Shown: positions 5,880 through 8,254 of the stretch, piece after piece
Layout of the letters: each line of letters opens with the position of its first letter
Numbering within the stretch: the first letter of the stretch is position 1
NCBI GenBank assembly: GCA_937998045.1
Contig: CALKVG010000709.1
Location: 1-8,254, forward strand
Reading direction: 5' to 3'
From: an uncultured Myxococcales bacterium
GTDB taxonomy: Bacteria > Myxococcota_A > Polyangia > Polyangiales > Polyangiaceae
DNA: 8,254 bases
Notes under the pieces: model-generated
The model's database searches: none
What the model saw: only the letters and a program-made list of their open reading frames with translations
What the model was told of the DNA's origin: nothing
Position numbers and translations under genes: made by a program

Positions 5880-6752
5880 TCAGTGTGTGGCCTCGGGTTT
5901 CTTGGGGGTCTTGAGTGAGGGGTCGAGCAGGGTGATCGCGCAGACCACCGCGCTCAGGAGGAGCATCACCAGCGCAAGGGAATGAAGACCGGGGGTCGAA
6001 GCGTGCTTCGCGTAGAAGAAGCCGAGCAGGCCGGAGGAGCCGACCGCGCCCAGGTAGCCGGCGGTCCGCTGGAGGCCGGCAGCCGTTCCGACCTCGCTGG
6101 CCGGCGCCTGCGCGTAGACGGCGGCCTGGTTCGCGACCGAGTTCGTCCCCTGCGCGACGCCAAAGACGAAGCCGACCGCGCCAATGGTAAGGGGCGACAC
6201 GTCGAGCGGCGCCCCCGGTGCTCCCGATTCCCCCGGTGCGTCAGCCTCGACGAACGGCAGGCAAAGGACGATTCCGATCAGCGCGATCGGGACGTTCACG
6301 GCGAAGACCGCGCGCCATCCGGCGGCCCCCGTGAGGAAGCCGCCGAGCGTCGGCCCGATCGCGGCGCTCGACAGCGCGGCGAGGGAGAGAACGCCGAGAA
6401 CCGTCCGCGGCGTGGGCTGGCCGATGCGACGCGAGTGCATGCGAAGCACGTTCATCGCCGAGGGGTAGGCGGCGGACGTGCCTATGCCGAGGATCACGCG
6501 AACGATGACCAGTGTTGCGAAGCTGGAGGCGAGGGCGCCCACCAGCCCGCCGAGGAGGACGAGTACGAGGCCGACAAGGAAGCCCCGTCGCTCGTCGAGC
6601 GACGCCAGCGTCGACCCGCGTAAAGTCGTTGAACGTCCGCAGAGCGGCCCCCTCGTCCGGGCTGGACGTCTCGACCCTCGACGATTACGAATGGAACGGT
6701 CGCACCGCAGACCTTCGTGGGCATCGCCCGTCCGACGTCCTTCAGGGTGCAC
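5880..6752 (-). pseudogene. MFS drug/H+ antiporter (DHA2-like) remnant, 5'-truncated and internally deleted
   Basis: An uninterrupted 290-codon frame of which only residues from about 52 onward look like a transporter. Residues 52-168 carry helices resembling TM3-TM6, including the antiporter motif C-like AIGPTLGGFLTGAAGWRAVF (131-150) followed by NVPIAL. After an Asp/Gly/Pro linker (169-187) the sequence jumps to what matches the last helices of the family: GFVFGVAQGTNSVANQAAVYAQAP, then EVGTAAGLQRTAGYLGAVGSSGLLGFF, and a final helix ending LLDPSL. The first two helices and roughly TM7 to TM11/12 are absent, so about 230 residues remain of a usual 450-500. The first 51 residues (His/Arg/Gly-rich) resemble nothing and probably represent non-coding DNA that happens to be open. 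Proteins of this type export drugs or dyes, but this remnant should not transport. The inner junction is near 6190-6205. It converges on the GIY-YIG gene. Confidence 0.72.
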
Positions 6753-6784
6753 GACCGTTCGACCGCAAGGAAAACTTTAGGTCC
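6605..6784. other. Spacer between transporter remnant and CVNH lipoprotein
   Basis: Upstream of the recognisable transporter sequence and before the lipoprotein start there are about 180 bp with no similarity to a known gene in any frame. It should hold the lipoprotein promoter. AAGGA at 6767-6771 is a ribosome site 13 bases before the ATG, rather far, and an A/T-rich patch (6770-6779) stands out from the GC-rich surroundings. I see no clear -35/-10 pair. Confidence 0.3.
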
Positions 6785-8254
6785 ATGAAACCCGAACCAT
6801 TTCCCATCCTGCTGGGCGGCTTGGTGGCAGGGCTTCTCTCCGTCGCGGGGGCGGGGTGCAGCAGCGGGCAGCGCGCGAACGACGGTGAGTCGGTCTCGAA
6901 CAGTCAAGCGGCGGTTCTAGTGCCTCCGCCCGGCGGCGGTCTGGTCGGCAATTCCAACTACTGGATCACCGCGGCCAACCCCAGCGCCAGCACCGGCCTC
7001 GCGATAACGGGCCTCAACATCTCCATTGCCATCACGCAGGATCTCCACATCCCCAACGGTCTGAGCATCCAATTGAACGGATGGTCAGCACCGACCTCCA
7101 ATGTCGTTTGGCAGCAGTATGGGTTCTCGGTCACGCCGCCATCCCTGGGCTGGGGAATCGAAAACTGGCCGACGGCGGCGTATGGCGCCCAGCTCGGTCT
7201 GCCCTCCGGCGGCTCCTTGAACTTCTCGAACTCCACCGAGCCCAGCCTGCCGGCGGTGCCGTACGGCCCTGGGATCCTGCCGGCAGGATATACCCTCGAC
7301 ATCGCTTTTCAGAACGACACTAATGGCAATATCAGCGGCGCTAGCTATAGCGTAATCGATCCTTGTGGCAAAGCGACGACCATCGGCCCAGTCGAGATCG
7401 TGGGCTCGTCGCTGGCTCCCAGTGGCGCGCAAGGGACGATCCCGGCGAGTGCGTTGGCGCCAATCTACGGGCTCCAGCTGAATCTCGTGAACATGCCTGG
7501 CACCACTTTCGTCTTTTCCTCTGGCGCAGGGACGATCACCTATAGCGCCGACGAACCGCTGTACGCCTCGGATAGCCAGCCGTCGTGGACGGCGGCTCAG
7601 GGTATTGTCACCGGAGAGAACTCCGACGTCGGCTACGCCGAGCTGTCGTCGACGCCGAGCCCCGCAATCGTCCAGCAGTTCGGGCTGACCCAATGCCTGT
7701 GCGACACGGGGAGTGGCTCCTCCTGCGTAGTGCCGAGCGGTAGCTACTCGGGGTCCTGCACGGGATGCGCGGCCGCGCCGTCTGGATCGGGATGCCTCCT
7801 TACGTGCACGTCGTGCTCGAAAATAGACGGAAGTCAGAACCCCAATCCGAGCCTGCAATTGCCGTGCAGCGGGTCGTTGACGAACGGGTCGATCTCGAAC
7901 AATAACGGCATGCTGGAGCTTCGGTGCTCGTTCGTCCCGAGCGACGCCGGGACTGGGACGAGCATTGACGGCGACTGCGGATCATCGAGCTGCGTGACTC
8001 CGGGTGGGAGCTATCTGGGGTCCTGCACGGGATGCGCGGCGGCGTCCTCGGGAGCGGGATGTGTCCTCACGTGCACGTCGTGCACGGAGACAAACGGGAG
8101 TCAGAACCCCAATCCGAGCTTGCCGCTGCCGTGCAGCGGATCGATTGCCAACGACAACGGAGTGCTCCAGTGCTCCGGGGGGGGAGCGAGCACCGACGCT
8201 GGGAGCGGCAGCACCGACGGCGGCTCCTCCAGTGGGAGCGGCAGCACCGACGGC
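6785..8254 (+). CDS. Lipoprotein with unknown beta-rich domain and tandem cyanovirin-N homology (CVNH) repeats, 3' partial
   Basis: Open for all 490 codons from ATG 6785 to the window edge, with no stop. MKPEPFPILLGGLVAGLLSVAGAGC is a lipoprotein signal with the lipidated Cys at 25, so the protein should sit on the cell surface or in the periplasm. Residues about 48-305 form a Ser/Asn/Gly-rich, aromatic-punctuated, probably all-beta region (GLNISIAITQDLHIPNGLSI, WQQYGFSV, SSGAGTITYSA) that I cannot assign. Two repeats follow, C314-C381 and C403-C463, 89 residues apart. Each reads SY.GSCTGCAA..SG.GC.LTCTSC....GSQNPNPSL.LPCSGS...N.NG.L. This fits the CVNH fold (PF08881 type), whose known members bind high-mannose glycans; paired repeats normally build one lectin. 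Each repeat has more Cys than cyanovirin-N. A Ser/Gly/Thr/Asp-rich stretch begins at 465 and continues off the window. A glycan-binding role is inference. Confidence 0.8.
   Translation, partial: MKPEPFPILLGGLVAGLLSVAGAGCSSGQRANDGESVSNSQAAVLVPPPGGGLVGNSNYWITAANPSASTGLAITGLNISIAITQDLHIPNGLSIQLNGWSAPTSNVVWQQYGFSVTPPSLGWGIENWPTAAYGAQLGLPSGGSLNFSNSTEPSLPAVPYGPGILPAGYTLDIAFQNDTNGNISGASYSVIDPCGKATTIGPVEIVGSSLAPSGAQGTIPASALAPIYGLQLNLVNMPGTTFVFSSGAGTITYSADEPLYASDSQPSWTAAQGIVTGENSDVGYAELSSTPSPAIVQQFGLTQCLCDTGSGSSCVVPSGSYSGSCTGCAAAPSGSGCLLTCTSCSKIDGSQNPNPSLQLPCSGSLTNGSISNNNGMLELRCSFVPSDAGTGTSIDGDCGSSSCVTPGGSYLGSCTGCAAASSGAGCVLTCTSCTETNGSQNPNPSLPLPCSGSIANDNGVLQCSGGGASTDAGSGSTDGGSSSGSGSTDG
7724..8173 (+). 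repeat. Two tandem CVNH coding repeats, 267-bp register
   Basis: The copies at 7724-7927 and 7991-8173 are similar at DNA level. A 24-base block is identical at 7750-7773 and 8017-8040, and a 21-base block at 7832-7852 and 8099-8119, both exactly 267 bp (89 codons) apart. The second copy lacks six codons near its end. Identity at silent positions implies fairly recent duplication or gene conversion. Confidence 0.85.
8201..8254 (+). repeat. Direct repeats in Ser/Gly/Thr/Asp linker
   Basis: A 21-base unit encoding GSGSTDG occurs at 8201-8221 and again, identical, at 8234-8254, with a 33-bp period. The second copy ends exactly at the window edge, so the array may continue. It encodes a flexible linker typical of surface proteins. 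Confidence 0.75.

Noticed and set aside
6601..6752. First 51 codons of the transporter remnant as a true N-terminal domain
   Set aside because: No hydrophobic helix or transporter motif is present, and composition resembles random GC-rich frames.
7085..7858. Minus-strand open frame opposite the CVNH lipoprotein
   Set aside because: Arg-rich with no recognisable motif; the plus strand has a signal peptide, domains and a duplicated coding repeat.

Overview
GC-rich bacterial DNA with the style of a Myxococcota genome, most likely Polyangia (Sorangium/Polyangium-like). I infer this from two lipoproteins with Cys-rich domains or Ser/Gly/Thr/Asp-rich tails, a PP2C phosphatase, an Asp-box propeller, strongly G/C-ending codons and short intergenic gaps. 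No rRNA, tRNA, CRISPR array, insertion sequence or recognisable defence locus is visible.

Layout, left to right. 138-1728 (-) is a two-domain malic enzyme gene broken by five single-base losses and one in-frame deletion. Divergent from it, 1830-2129 (+) encodes a small GlsB/YeaQ/YmgE-family membrane protein. That gene converges on 2215-2658 (-), a Cys-rich lipoprotein, and a nested inverted repeat (2132-2168) lies between the two stop codons. Next come 2758-3845 (-), a seven-repeat Asp-box (BNR) beta-propeller with one frameshift, and 4089-4901 (-), an intact PP2C-type Ser/Thr protein phosphatase. A 280-bp divergent gap separates the phosphatase from 5182-5472 (+), a second GlsB/YeaQ-family protein, and 5562-5840 (+), a GIY-YIG domain protein. 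These converge on 5880-6752 (-), the remnant of a drug/proton antiporter of the major facilitator superfamily that lacks its first helices and a large middle block. Finally 6785 to the window end (+) is the start of a large lipoprotein, open for 490 codons. It has a beta-rich N-terminal region and two tandem repeats that fit the cyanovirin-N homology (CVNH) lectin pattern, and it runs off the window.

The genes do not form one pathway. The phosphatase probably belongs to the Ser/Thr kinase signalling typical of these bacteria, but no kinase gene is present. The two lipoproteins are cell-envelope proteins, and the CVNH one probably binds glycans. The most interesting object is the CVNH lipoprotein. 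The second theme is gene decay or sequence error: all six frameshifts I could place are single-base losses, while four small genes, the phosphatase and 1.47 kb of the CVNH gene are intact.
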